Shown piece after piece: positions 18,518 through 33,500 of a stretch of 64,000 nucleotides of DNA (position 1 is its first letter; the number at the start of each line of letters is the position of its first letter). The stretch is from assembly GCA_023362775.1 (NCBI GenBank), contig JALMGJ010000003.1:54289416-54353415 (forward strand). The letters are read 5' to 3'. A program made the translations under genes and the position numbers. The DNA comes from Charina bottae. Taxonomy: Eukaryota > Chordata > Lepidosauria > Squamata > Charinaidae. The notes under the pieces are model-generated. The model worked only from the letters and a program-made list of their open reading frames with translations. It searched no databases and was not told the origin of the DNA.

Positions 18518-21500
18518 TTTTTCCAACTTCTATCACCACCCATCTCCCCCCACAAAGGGGACTCTTTATAGATTACCTCCATCTATATAAATGACATTTT
18601 GGGTAGAAATAATTGAATAAAGATACTTAAATTTTTGTATCTTTCTTTAAGATTACCAGTGTATACATGTATATCACCCCAAGTTTATTCTGCAGTAATT
18701 TTAGGTAGGTAGGTAGGTAGATAACCTTGACAAAAAGGTAGACTCTTTTAAAACTGTTTCAAATGCATTTTAAACAGTTTATTCTCTTTTATGTGGAGCT
18801 AAATTAGCCCCAGTGGTTCAAGAAATCGGAAGTAATAAAAATGCAGTAATGAAGAGAAGAGAGACAACAGTGGAAAATTTGTGGAAAAACCCAGTTCCAA
18901 TTTAAGATGGGCTAGATAGTGACAGGGGCGTGGTGGCTCAGCAGGTAAGACGCCAAGCTTGTCGATCGGAAGATCACAAGTTCGGAGGTTTGAAACCCTA
19001 GCCCCGCGTGACGGACTGAGCTCCCGCACTCGCCTCAGCTCTTGCCAACCTAGCAATTCGGAAGCATGCAAATGCAAGTAGATAAATAGGTACCACTTCG
19101 GTGGGAAGGTAACAGCGTTCCACGCACGTCGGCCACATGACCACGGAAGCGTCTTCGGACAACGCTGGCTGTTCAGCTAACAAACGGAGATGAGCACCGG
19201 CCCCTAGAGTCAGACACGACTGCACAAATGTGCAGGGGGAACCTTTACCTTTTTTAGATAGTGATAGACCTTTCTCCACAGCAGGGTGCCATTGATGACA
19301 TATTCCATGGCTCCACTTGAGAGAGTCCTGCCCCTTCATTGGCAGCACTGGGTAAGGCAGAATTAGCAGCTGCTGACCACATTGCTTACTGAGAAATCTG
19401 TTGTTAATCCTTAAAGTGATTCTATATTGGACAATTGCTGGCCTGCTTCCAAGACGTACCTGGGTACGATGCTTGGGAACATGTGGCTTTCCAGCTCCAA
19501 GTGTTCTGATTAATATGGATTAACTAGACCCCACCAAGCTCAGGGGACATAACATGTTTAATTGCCTTGAAGGAGCTCTAGAACTCAATCATCACAAATG
19601 CCACATTAGGACAAGTTCATTTACTCGGAGGCCACAGCATTGAAGTCTTTCCATACACAGATATAAATGTCTCTAGTCCCTAGAGTAGTCCCTGGATTGC
19701 TACCACTAGTAGCAAGGAGGAGCTGCAGCAATGGCAGAGGGAGCAAGTACATGGGGAAACGCACGCTCCAATCTTGCCCTGGCTGCAGTGGCACCTCAGG
19801 CAGGGCTACGAGTATAGCTGTCCCTTGGGCTGCCTTGCCCAAGTGCAAAGCTGCACTTTCTTCTCAGCTTGAGTAATTGGCCTCGGTGTCTGCGATGAAC
19901 TTGGTGAATGTACGTAACCACCAGTCACTTGTGCTCAGCTATGGCCCCGGAGAGGATTCACAGTGCCTGGCCAAGATTGGCAAGCTGCTACTCTAATTCC
20001 AGCAGTTCCTTTCCTGCAGTGTAAATGGTGAGAGAAGCTTCAATAGAAAGCTTCTTGATCATGGCCAAGCCTGTACCCTCCTCCCCTCCTTGATTCTATC
20101 AGCCCATCAGTCCAATCTGCTCTTGCTTCTCTTGTTACACCAGCTGAAATAGGCAGGGATGTCTATGCGAAGAACATCTTTTGGATTACACCTCTCCAGC
20201 TGAGAGATATTTCCCTTACAGGGCTTTCTCTGTTCTCACACTGAAGATGTTGCCTAGTCGGGCAATGAAACGTCTGGGGAGTCTTTGGTGCTCTCTGAGC
20301 CTTGTTGTTTTCATGCAGACGTCTCATTGCCAGGCTAGGCAACATCTTCAGTGCGAAAAGGGAGTGGAACTTGCTGTCTGTTTATATACCCTGGCTTGTC
20401 CTGCCTGTGTGGGTGGGGGTGTTGTACTCTCCTTGATAGTACCTTGATTGGGCTGTTGTGTGCTGTTTGGGTGATTGACTGAGTTAATAGTTCCTTGATT
20501 AAGGTCTATTGTGTTGTTTGATTGCTCCTCTGCTGCTAATCTTGCTGTTAATCTATGCATATCTTGTTGTTGATTGCTGGCCCAGGGGTGTTCTGGTCTT
20601 CTGGCTATTCTATTGTCTCTTATGAATGGTATGTAAATGTTGTTAACCTCTATGTGTCTGTTGATGGCTGCTTTGTCTGAGTGCCAATGAAACGTCTGCA
20701 AGAAAACGACAAGGCTCAGAGAGCACCAGGGACTCCACAGGGCTTTCTCTTTCTTCCAAGTATTGTTGCAGGCCATATAAAATACCTTGGATGGCTGCTT
20801 GCAACTTGTGGACCACAAGTTTGAGTCACCTGATCTGTGCTGAGACCTGGAGAAGGGCAGTGTGTCCCTGTTGGTTTTACAAGCGCTTTACTTTTTTCCA
20901 CCATAGTCCATAGAGCAGTGGTTCTCAACCTTGGCAACTTGAGGATGCGTGGACTTCAACTCCCAGAATTCCCCAGCCAGCCATGAACATAAAAATTATA
21001 AAGGAACCAGATTTGTTAGGGTTTATTATATTTAGAAAGGGGCATGACTTAGAAAATACATGTTCAGAAGTCTTTGAAGAATTAATCTTAATTTGAATTA
21101 ATGTAGTATAGCTTCCAGTTCATGAATTACACAAATTGTAAAAAAAATTGTGATGGCTTTTAGCAGAAAAGCACTATCAAAATAATAACACACAATAAAA
21201 TATTAATAAATAACTAGAATGGAATACAGATATATCATTTTAAGATTATTCTCATTTGGCACAATCCCATATGTGTTTGCTCAGAAGTTAGTTTCCACTA
21301 CATTTAATGAGTCTTGCTTTGAGGGTAGTGTAGATAGGATTACAATCTGAATTATAAATCTCTTAATTTTGCTATCATTTAACAAAAACATTCAGTGCTG
21401 ACAACCGCCAGAGTATCTTGTTGGTTTATAGATCACCTCACTATGTATCATAAAAACAACTGAGCCTTTTTTTCCTCAAGGTAAAAGATTGCCTTGCTGA

Positions 21501-24500
21501 ACAATCAAATTTATTTCAGGTTCTCATGTGCACGGTTCAGGAAATTCATAGTCAAGATGTTTCCTGTTTTAAACTGGCTTTGTACTTATCGTGTTACAGA
21601 ATGGATTCTGGGAGACATACACGCTGGCATAAATGTAGGGATGGTGCAGATTTTTCAAGGTAAATAAGTCCATTTCTTATCTTCTCCTGTTTAAAAGCTT
21701 TCAAGGTGGATAATTCTCCATTCTTTGCCATACATGCCAGTATATCCTAGACTGGAGCCCTCTTTACTATTCTATAGTAAGTAGAAGTATACAGTATTTG
21801 GATTGGTCTCAGATAACAAAAACAGCCTATGGTAGTTGAAAAAGGGAAAACCAAAGGGATTTGTAAAAAGAAAGGCACCCTCGAGTTAAGTTCAGCTCCC
21901 GGTGATTAAATTTGTATTAACCTATAAGAACACTCTTTTCTTACCTCAAGTAATGAAACAAGAATTAATCCAATGGATTCCAAAGTATGTTCAAATGAAA
22001 TAGCAATATAAAAAAACCAATTTCTGATTCTGAAAATTAAGATACTTTATAGATAGTTTGGAAAAAAATAATTCCCTTTACATGCTACAACATTTGCTCA
22101 TACATTATTAAAGAACATCTGAATGTAGCCTATGATGCACTATAATCTACTACCATAGAAAAAGTGGTCTTTTTTGTGTGCTGTATTCCAGATACAGCAA
22201 CAGGAAGAATATAGCATGGGACCCACTAATTGTACTTTTCATCTCACAATCATCAGTGTTTCTGGCAAGCTCACCAGAAAGATTAGTAGTGGTTCTTAGT
22301 TCTAGTTCCAATAGAAATAAAACTTGCTGCCTTGCAATTAACTTGAGACTGCAATGGGCACAAAACCTCCATTCCCTTGTCCCTCCTGTCTCCAACAATT
22401 GTGTACATATAAAGTGTTATTTCAGGGCCATACTTCATACATCTGACAAAGTGGACTCTGATTCATGAAAGCTGGATAATGAAATGGCAGCTTAAGAGTC
22501 CAATGTTTTTTTTTTGATGCTAAAATGCCATGGCTATTTCATTGAAAATATTTGTTTTGTGTGTTTGCAGCAACTGAGATCATTCTAGTCTTGATGCATA
22601 TCGAGTAGTAGTAGCAACATAAATGTTTATTATGTTTAACATGTTTACAGTCTACCCTTTTTCCAGTCAACTCTCAAGGGTTGCCTGTTTTATTCTCACA
22701 AGACATTGATGTATCCAAGACCACCTAATGGACTTCATGATTAAGTGAAGATCTGAGTCTAAATCTCATCTGTGTCCAAAATGCCCCTTCAGCTAGCCAA
22801 TCATTCTGAGCTATTCCAGGCTTGCAAATAATCAAGGAAAGGTTGATTAAAAAGCTCACTCCAATCCACCCTCCACATTTCCCACCTCTGGTATTCATCA
22901 CTCAACTGCCACAGTTTTTCCCCCTCCCCACTGCTGGAAGAACACAAGAAGAGACAATAGCTGGGCTGCTTGTAGGTAAAGGTTTCCCCTGCACAGTCGT
23001 GTCCGACTCTAGGGGCCGGTGCTCATCTCCATTTGTTAGCCGAAGAGCCATCGTTGTCCGAAGACGCTTCCACGGTCATGTGGCTCAACTGCCACAGTTT
23101 TTTCCCCCTCCCCACTGCTGGAAGAACACAAGAAGAGACAATAGCTGGGCTGCTTGTAGGTAAAGGTTAAAACAAAGAGAACATCCACCACTGGTAAAAA
23201 GGTAAAGGTTCCCCCCCCCCCGCACATTTGTGCAGTCGTGTCCGACTCTAGGGGCCGGTGCTCATCTCTGTTTGTTAGCCGAAGAGCCAGCGTTGTCCGA
23301 AGACGCTTCCGCGGTCATGTGGCTCAACTGCCACAGTTTTTTCCCCCTCCCCACTGCTGGAAGAACACAAGAAGAGAAAATAGCTGAGCTGCTTAGATTC
23401 CCCTTTATGTGTGACTAACAAGATAGTTGGAGGGAAAGAGATAGGCAACATCCAGAGAGATTTGGAAGGGAAGAAAGCAGGCTTTTTACTTAGATACATC
23501 ATACCAGTGGTGGATGTTCTCTTTGTTTTTCCCAGATTTAAGGCCCAGCTGCCTAAGGCAGTCATGGTTGAAAGTCTTTGCAATTTAGGACAGATATGTT
23601 AATTGTTAATTGATTCTCTTCGATTGGTACTGATATGTTAATTGTTTTTCTGAAAATGCTCTAAGTTTATTATTATCATTATTGTTTTAGAAAATTTTAT
23701 GTCATTTTCAAAGAATCTTATGGTAAAGAAATTATAAACAGAAATATAATAGTGAATTATTAAAACAAAAAAACTATACTAAATTATCCCTAACATTAGC
23801 TACTAAACAAGCAGCATAAATACTTCAAGTATCAAACTAATCCAAATAACTCTGTCAGCACATCAAAGCGCAGACAGAAACAAACATGTATTGTGGAACC
23901 AATTGATAGAGAATGAAGACAGGGCCAAATGAAGATTGCTTGACTGATGATGTGCCATCAAGTTGGTGTGGACTCTTAACAACCACAATCTGTCCTTAAC
24001 CTGGTCCTTCAGGTCTTCCAATAGTGCAGTCATTGTCACTGTAACTGCTGCTGGTTGTCCTCTTCTCTTTCCTTCCACCTTTCCCAGAATTATCGATTTC
24101 TAGGGAGCTGGATCTTAGGCCAAATGGATAACAGATTACTTATTAAAATAAGTTGTAATAAAAGAGGGCAGGTTGGCTTTCCCCCCACTACAAGTATGTA
24201 ATAAACTTTTTGCTTTGTATCAGTTTTAAGAGTATATTTTTAAAACATACCGTACATTCCTTATAGGATTGTCAGGAATAGCATTAACCGGATTACCAAT
24301 TCCAGTTATGAATAATTTTTATTCTGCATTTTGCTGCTCTTTAACATATGTTATATTTGGAACTTCACAACATATGTCTATTGGTAAGTACTATGCTACT
24401 CTGTTAATAATTTAAAGGTTTATGGGGTTTAATAATTTAAAGGTGTATGGGGTTATTTGTCATTAGAAGTAGTATACTGACTCATTTAAAAACTTGTTTT

Positions 24501-27500
24501 TATTTAGACTTTCAAACATACTGATGTTTGTTTCATATTTATTTATCTCTAAGTGTTCTGTTCATACCATATTTTTATTATCTGTCATCAAATAACTGTA
24601 TAATTAGGTAAATAAAATTGTATAAATATTGAAAAAAGCCACTATGTCAGGTTTGATTTATCTGTTCAATCAACTGATTATTTTTTATGACAGAATGATT
24701 CTTGTAATTTCCCCATGATTCTTCTCTTAGCGGTATTTTACACTTATTTAAATTTAGATACATGGATTTATTTGTAAACATTTCAAACTTAAATAAATGA
24801 TTGCTCTCTTTGCAATTTCTTCACCTCACACTGTATGAGGAGAATAAATTGTAAAGGGCTCTTCTCTGAAGTCCAGGCATAATTGCTGGCAAAAGTGGGT
24901 CTCTCACCCTTTTCACACTCCAAAAACACCTCTGTTTAATGCTTCACAGCAGAGTGCAGCAGTAAATCACAGATGTCCAAATACTTAACTCCTTATTCAT
25001 CACTTGATTTGGCAAAAGATTCTCAGACATGACTTGGCTAGATTAGCATCTGTTTTCCAGACAAAAATGAAGTTGATTGTCTATTGCAGTACAAAGAAGT
25101 CAAAGCCTCTGTATATATCTATGCTGCAAATTCTAGGCTTTTCCCTCTGTTCTTTCTGAGTTAATGGATACTTGATTTAGTGACCTTGGGTAGCTGAGAA
25201 ATGTTTATGTAATGATTCTCTAGCCTAGGAAATGACTGGTTCCTGCTTTGCCAACTTCAGCCCTTATACTTGGGAAGAGAAAAGAAAGCTACATATGTAC
25301 ATATTTCTATTCTCATTTCCACTCTGCTGTGCCTCAGTCAATAGGCCTGTCAGTCTTTTTGGCAGCTGTTTGAGAACCAGAAGTGATTGTTCTCCAAGCA
25401 CAATTCTGACAGAGTTTTCTTTAACAAGATTTATTGAGATGAATGGGATGAGCTTACAATATTTCTAGCAACTGAACTACTTTTAGTTTAGAACCAATTT
25501 ATCTCCATGAATATGTTCTCTACATTCCAAAAGGCAGGATACAAAATAATGAATGTAAGTTATGGAAGGCTTGCATAATGGCTCCTTCCAATTCTGGGAT
25601 TCTATAATGTTAAATTTCTTGAGCCTTTGACAGCTAAATTTAGGAGGTATTGGTGAATTTATGAGGTATTTAACACTAATTTATGAGGTATTGGTGACTG
25701 TTATAATGAATCAAATTGTAAATGATTAGGTCTTTCTGACAGTTCAATGGCAATTCATGGGCCACTAAACAAATGTTGAAAAAGACAGGGACCACCCTAT
25801 TAAACAAAAGTACCCTCTGTACATTTTTTTTCCTTTAAGAGAATGGGAATTCAGATTTTTCAGCAAATAAAATTATTATTATAATTCCTTTTGTATGTAT
25901 CTTCCCATCCCCTCCATGTTAAAAGGCTTTTGAAGTTATATTTTATACCCCTAAAATGTAATCCAAAATTAAATATTGATCATTTGAATTATTTTACGTA
26001 CCTTATGCCATATAATAACAACTTGTAGTTTCAGGGCATCATTTGACAAGTTAATCCACCGCCCCAAGGGGAGGTGGATCTCCAGCCAATAAATTCCTAT
26101 TTTTAAATATTCCTCAGTGTATTTCCTATTTATGATTTTCACATTGCTTGTGTGACATCACAGTTCCGCTTAGCACAGCATAGGTAGACGCACAGTTAAT
26201 GACATCATTTAAGACCTGTTCCCTATTACCAGTTTTCTGAATTTCAGTGCTCATATTGCTATTTATTTTATCATTTCTGTGTTTCAATGAACCAGTTTTC
26301 TGTCATGTTTGCAAACGGGTAGCAATAACCCAGGATGGTAAGTGACACCAAAAGTACTCTCAAAAAACATTTTAAAAAATTGTGAAAACCAAAACAGCAA
26401 CTATTCTGACACTTTTAGAAATCAGACAGGTTGGGATTGAGAAGATGTCACAGTCTCATACTCCTTGTTGCCAATAGTGTTTCCAGTGGTGCCTGCAGGG
26501 GGGAAATGTCAAATTGGTCAAATGAATGAACCGTTGTCATGGTTCATCATCATTGATGATGAACCAATGTCATTGATGAAACCAATGTCATGCCATCATG
26601 ACACAAGCCCCACTCTTTTATAGGTGCATTGTGATGTTGCATGTACCTCCAAAAGTTGCAAAGCTAGTGGCATTACAGCAGGATATTGCTTTTGTTATTT
26701 TGATGAAAGCAACCAGAGCTGCAGATGCCCAAAAGTGTCTCTTGAGCCTAGATAGTAAAAAGCAAAATACTCAGTTGAGTGCCACTAGTCTGCAAACCCC
26801 ACAAATCTCTTGATTGAAATAAAAGTCATATGATGCACTTTAGAGGAACTATATAGCATCAAAGGAGTTGACTAATGCTGAACATGAGTTGGGGGTGGAG
26901 ACTTAAATAAGGACCAGGCTCTAGCCAACTGACTGGGGTGAACACAGAGATACTGTGGTCCATCTGGTGAATCTCTCTGAACTACTGATGATCTATGGAC
27001 AACAGTTTGAGAATTACCGCTGTTGAGTCCCAGCGATGTAATTTCTGACATCAGAATTCTAGAGGGAATAGTATGCAGAGAAACTATTTATACTTTCTAT
27101 GAAACATTCTGAAAGCATTTTATACCTTAATCTCTTTGGGGAAATGGTGAGAATTACCATGTGATAAATAATATGGTAGCTGAATTTCTATTGGCTTTGG
27201 CTTTTATCTTGAATTTCCACTTCTGGCAACAGGTTCTTTCAGTATTCTGAATGCAATGGCAGCAAATTTTCAGAGTAGTCTTAATTTAAATATTAAATTA
27301 CCAAGCAATGTCACTCTGGCCAACATTTCTGATGAAAATTTTATGCGGAATTATATGGAAGCAATAACTTACACTGCGTCTACAACATTTTTAGCTGGGA
27401 TTATTCAGGTAGGAAACACACTTGAATTATCATTTCTTTTTCTTAACATATTTTTATTTATTTATTACAATTGCTTTTATGCCACTTTAGTCAAGTTAAC

Positions 27501-30500
27501 AATGCTGTGTGTGTATATGTGTGCATATTATATATATGTGTGTGTGTGTGTGTGTGTGCGTGTGTGTGTGTATATATGTGTGTGGGGTATGTGGGGGAGT
27601 GTGTAGAGTCCCCAACAGGGGAGGTGGGCAGTAATATAAATTTAATAAAATAAATAATAATAAAAATAAATCAAATATATGCACATTAATAATAGCAATA
27701 AAGCAATAAGGAACAGCACCCACAAACATCCCAGGTATATACTCCATTGACTCCTAAATCCCCAAATGTCTGCATAAACACCCTGGTCTTAAAGTGTTTT
27801 CTGAATGACAGTGACAAGGACACTAAGCTTATTTCTGATTCCATAAGGGTAGGAGCTCTGGCAGAGAATGCTGACTTCTAAGTTCCCTCCATCTCACCTC
27901 ATGGAGAGTGGGAACTCTTGGTATTTTCAAAGAGAGAAAAAAGATTTCAATAACATGTAATATATGATACATACTTGAACACAAAAGTTGAATGAAAATT
28001 AAATCTTAGCATTTAAGGAGTTGAGTCATGTGTTCCTGAAAGTAGGCTCTACTGAAAATAGAGAACCTTTCTTCTGAGTAAACAAATATAGGATTGTGCG
28101 ATGAGTCTAATAAAGTAATCCACAACTGACTTGCTAAAATCTCAGTATTTTTAGATTCCATTATTCTTTTTTGGATGCATAAAAATTCTATACTAAGTCT
28201 GCACCAGTAATTTTAGGTAACATTTTAATTTCTGACTCTGATGTACTGAAAAAAATAAGTAAATTATTTGGCTTTGTACAAGCCTTCTAGTTCCTTTAAA
28301 ATACAATTTATTTTTTATTCTTTGTACACTGTATTTTATAGTAGGGTTAAGAATAACATGGAAAGAAAATTAGATCTTGAATTGAGAGGAAGGAGGAGAG
28401 AACAAACTTAGGGATTACTATCTAATACCCAGGGACACTTCACCTTGCACAATTGCTGAAATCTCATGAGACTGCTAAAATCTGGTGATATTTGCATGAG
28501 GACAATGAAATTGAAATCATTCAAGAGTTCACCAGAATTACACAAGGTTTCAATTATCTCATATGAGAGCTCATAAGATTTCACCCAAGATCACTGTTTT
28601 CTTGTGAAATTTCACCAGTTTTGTTTGTATGTTTTTTGGTATTCAGGGCCAGGAAGAGTTACTGACCCCTGACTTAAACTTATCTCAGAAAGTTGACTAA
28701 TTTGGAGACATAAAACAGATGACTTTTTCTGTCCTTGCAAAATAATTCACTTGGATTCTAGAAAGAAGGCATAGCTTCTTTAAACTCGAGGTGTGCAATA
28801 TCAAACTCCTGCAGAAGTAGGGAAGCTATTGTGGCAAGCTGAGGTTTATGACTTCCTTAAAATACCATTTCCCCCCCTATTTTAACCATCTCTTTTGTTC
28901 CTTCTAGCTACTTTTGGGCATCATTGGCTTGGGATTTGTCACAACATATGTCTCAGAGAGTCTCATGAATGCTTACCTTACGGCAGCAGCATTACATGTG
29001 ATTATATCACAGTTCTCTTTCATCTTTGGAATTGTAATTGACTTTCATTCCGGCCCATTGTCATTTTTTTATGTGAGTAAATCCACCATTTTTAATATTC
29101 TTGTTTCTTGACAGGGATGGGGGAAAGTAGAACTCTATATTCATATATTTCCCATGGAGAGGTGCTAGATATTAGTTAAAAGTGTTATCAAATTCCTTCA
29201 TTTGAATTGACCTAATAACAAGTGGTCACAACACATGAGGAATCTTAACTGGAATACATCTTACCATTCAGGGACTTCATTTATTTATTTTTATTTATTT
29301 ATAATTCAATTTATATTACCGCTCCATCTCCCCCGAAGGGGACTCTGGGTGGTTTAACTTAACTTCCCCATTCTTAGATATTATTATTTTATTTATGACA
29401 TGCCACTGCCTTTCTTAAAACGGTGAGGACAAATCAACCCTCTTTAAACACAGTGGGACTTAACTTCTGAGTAGTATCAAAGAATTGTAGCATAAGGCTC
29501 TTCATTACTGGTGCCGGGTTATTTGAGGGGTCACCTCTCCCCAGTGACATCTACCCATCCCATCAGGTCTAGCAGAAGAAGCTTGTTGTGGGTTCCGTCC
29601 ACTAGATAGTGTCACCTGGCGGGACCCAGTAGGAAGGCCTTTTCTGCTGCTGCACCCACCCTATGGAACATAATTCCCCCTGAAGTCAGGCTGGCCCCAA
29701 CTTTGATGGCCTTCTGGAAGAGCCTGAAGACCTGGTTTTGCCATCTGGCCTGGGGATCAGAGAGTGGAGTTGTACCATTCTTGAATGGCTGTGCTCTCCC
29801 AGTGATTGTACTGTATGGCTTTTAAGTGCTTAAATGTTTTTAATGTTTGTATTGTTTGTATGGCTGTTTTATTTTTTATTTTTTGTACTGTTTATGTTTT
29901 AATTGTAAGCTGCCCAGAGCCATGTATGTGATATGGGTGGCTATATAAATTGAATAAATAAATAAATAAATTTGGGGTACTTATGTGGGATATGCAGATG
30001 TGAGGTTCATGGACAATGCACAATATATAAAGATATCTCTTGTTTAAAAAAGGAAGCATTTATAAAGCTGTTATATGTTATAATAACATAGTGAAGTACT
30101 TTCCACTTTGCTGAATTCATTTCTGAAGCAAAAACTGTCATTTAAAAAACTATGTGGATGTTTATCTTGATCCTATTAGCAGCGAATTAATATTCAAGAA
30201 TGAATTCTGAACATTTTTGCTGACATTTTCTTTTTTCAGAATTTGGTATACTACTGCATGGGTCTTCCTAAAGCAAATTCCACCAGTATCCTGCTGTTCT
30301 TGCTTTCTTTACTAATGCTGAGGGTCAGCAAATGCATTAAAATAACTTATAAACACTATCCTGTTGAGTTTCCAATGGAGCTTGTTTTGGTAAATATCTG
30401 ACATTTGTCAATAAAATTACATTTATGCCCCCAAAGGCAACAGTTTTGTAAATGACTTGAAGTCATAGAATGATCCACAGAACAGTTTCCTTCAAACATT

Positions 30501-33500
30501 GTGTTTCTTTAGTACAGAACTTCTTGGAATGCATTTTAAGTATTTTGCTACTCTTTTGTTTTGGGTATATTAATTGGCCTTAAGTTCTCCACAAAGAAGG
30601 ATATGGAAACATTGCATCTGAAAGAAGCATTTTCCCTTATTATAACTTATTTCAGGTCAGAGGAACTTGTTTTATCAGCTTCCTCAAATTCAGAGGCTAC
30701 TACATCATCCCTTTTTTGCCTTAACTGCAGACACAGGAAGAATGCTCTGTCCAAGGTTCTGACAAACCCAATTTTATCTAAGGATGTTGTGGTCTATTAT
30801 CCTTAGAAATCCATTGTTGGGGAATGGGGGTTTAAACATTTTGCCTTAAGCTTCAGTATCAGTGAAACTTGCTGTGGGGAAAAATGCTTTTCTGACCGTT
30901 AAGCTTTTTTTCCTCCTAATACTAATCTTTGCACAGGTTACTGTGACCTACTGCCCGTGGTAACTAAACAAAAGTTTGCCTTGTTTGCCATTATACAACT
31001 GAATATACTATTCTTACAATCCATTTCAATGTCTGGCCAAAACAGGACAATTATTAATCCATAATGCTTAGAGAGATATTGACATCACAATTGCCATTAG
31101 TTAAGGTTGAATTTGGGGGTACAGAAATGTAATATATAAATACATTTAAATAAATAATATTCAGCTCAAGTAATGTACAATACATTTTATTTTATTTTAC
31201 AGATGATTACATTTGCAATACTTTCTACCCACACACATCTATATGCTGAATCCAGTCAGGGAATTTTTAAAATGACTCCCCACAGGTATGTAATCTAAAT
31301 CTAGTATTATGTATCATTCATACATATATAAATATGTACCCATCATGCTGTTCCCTTTCAGGGTAAGATATGCAGGGTAGAGAAAAGGAATAAGAAATAA
31401 TAAATCAAAGAAATTAAAATAATGAAATAAGAAAATGGAAAAGGAAATGTATTACTATACTAAATTGTGATGTAGGCAATTTCAATTGAAATTGAAGAAC
31501 TGAGTAAAGAAGTGTTCTTGGTAATAACACCCCAGCTTGAAATTCCTGTAAAATGTTTGCCAAAGCATGAACCTGAAATCTTATTCGTAGAAACATTTCA
31601 GTGTTACCAATTTTGTCACTCGAATCCATGCTGCCTTTCTCTACTTGCTATGGTGGCCACGTGCATGTCAGCTGCATTTAGACAATCCAACAGTGTTGAA
31701 ATATTATATATAATTTCCCTATTGAGAGCTCCCCAATGGAGACAGGATTTAACATTTACTGATCTGTGTAAAGATTCTTTGTTCCAGCCATACTGTCACT
31801 TTTGAACCATCACTGCTCATAAAGAACCATAATTACTGTATACTTCTTAATATGAGTTAAGGATAATAATGTATTATACAAATTGGCTCTTCTCTAGTGC
31901 TGTGCAGAGCGTCAAAACTGATCTCTGTGTACTCACTTTGGAGTACATGGGAATGTCTGTGTAACACCTTAAAACAGCTATCTCCTTTCCAGGATTACTG
32001 TATGTGGCAGCTGTGAAGGGCAGTTGTGTGATCCCTGAAAAAGAGACAGCTGCTTTACTGAGTGCAGAGAGATGTTGTGTTCGCTGTCTAAAGCACCTTT
32101 TGGAGATCAAATCTGAAGTGTTGCACAGGCCACCTAGGTTCTGCTGGAAAAGATTTTGTCTATCAATTTAAACTTTTAAACTATTTAAAAGTTACTTGTT
32201 TTAGCTTTCAGAAAAAGTTTCTAAGATGGCTAACAATAAGTACATAAAATTCAGTGTTTGAAGCCCAGCAGCACATATCCCATTAGCACCACTTGCTTGG
32301 TGCACAAAATTATGGGTTGAAAGAGAAGATCAATAAATAACAACAGAGCTATAGCATGTGTAACTGTAGCTTATATCCTGATCAGAGTGTTCAAGGATGC
32401 TCTTTGTGCAATTAATACAGGATTAAAGCATCTCTTTTGTTTCAGGTTTCTGAAACCTACACTACCTGACTTCTCAAAACTGGACAGAATTGTGTTACAT
32501 GCTTCATCTCTGGCAATAGTGAGCTATTTCCTTCTCATTTTTGTAGGAAAGAAGTATGCAAGTATTCACAACTATCACATCAGACACACTCAGGTAATAG
32601 TTATATATCACATGGCAGAAGCTTCAAGAAGTTGATGGAGCTCTGGGAGAATAAAGAAATTGTAATTAAATATACTTTTCCACAGTTTTGCAGGATCTGT
32701 GGAAGGGATGCAGCTCTGTCGTCACTATTTGTCTCCAAGGACATTAGAGAGACATTGGGATATATGAAAAACAAAGCAATTCTTCAGTATTTATTTGCTT
32801 ATTGATCAACTAATTTAACTGATTAATAAAATGCCTTTGCATAGCTTCCTCTGGTGCACCAGTTGCACTCTTTTCTGGATCAGGATGCCCTTCAGACAGT
32901 CACTCATGCCCTAGTTACCTCACAGTTTGATTGTTGCAATGTGCTTTATGTGGGGTGGCCCTCAGAAGCTTCAACTGGTCTAAAATGCAGCAGCATGGGA
33001 AGTGATGGGCATGCATCATCCACTCTGTGAGCTGCACTGGTTACACGTCTGTTTCTGGTTGCGATTCAAGGTGCTGGCTATGACCTATAAAGCACTAGAT
33101 GGCATAGGGCCTGGTTATTTGAAGGAATGTCCATCTCTTGTGGTGTCTGCCCAGCCAGTACAAGCCAACAGGGTTAGTGCACTTCGGGTCCCTTCAATTA
33201 AACAGTGTCATCTTTCGGGACCCAGGAGGCGTGCCTCCTCTGTTGTGGTGCCTGTCCCCCAGAATGAAGTTCCCCCTGAAATCCAGGTGGCTCTCACCCT
33301 GGTAGCATTCCAGAGGGCCTTGAAGACCTGGCTCCTCCCAGACCATGGGAGGTTTGTACCCCTTGTGAATGTTGTTGGTGGCCAGATTTGCCATCTTGTT
33401 CTTTATCTGCTTTCTGATCTGTTTTTTGTTGGTTTGGTTTTGAGTTGTATTGTATATTATTCTATTTGCTATATTGCAAGCTACCTTGAGTTGTTTGGAA

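Larger units (their letters stand above)
17729..21519. other. SLC26A8 intron 1
   Basis: Contains TTTA-rich LINE-end and microsatellite stretches (18086-18130, 18485-18560), a GGTA microsatellite (18703-18720), a full Sauria SINE (18923-19254), a scrambled Penelope-like repeat with a large inverted repeat (20239-20770), and a solo MITE end (20916-20982). No further exon is visible. Confidence 0.5.

Noticed and set aside
20348..20818. 156-codon minus-strand frame
   Set aside because: It spans interspersed repeat blocks that recur scrambled nearby. The translation is low in conserved features, so I treat it as repeat sequence.
26541..26565. Perfect 11-bp hairpin
   Set aside because: Built from ATGATG-type short repeats with no T-run or known motif. 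It is probably chance in low-complexity sequence.
27471..27747. Tyr/Val/Cys-repeat frames near the TG microsatellites
   Set aside because: They are translations of dinucleotide repeats. The same applies at 46910-47173 and 48740-48910.
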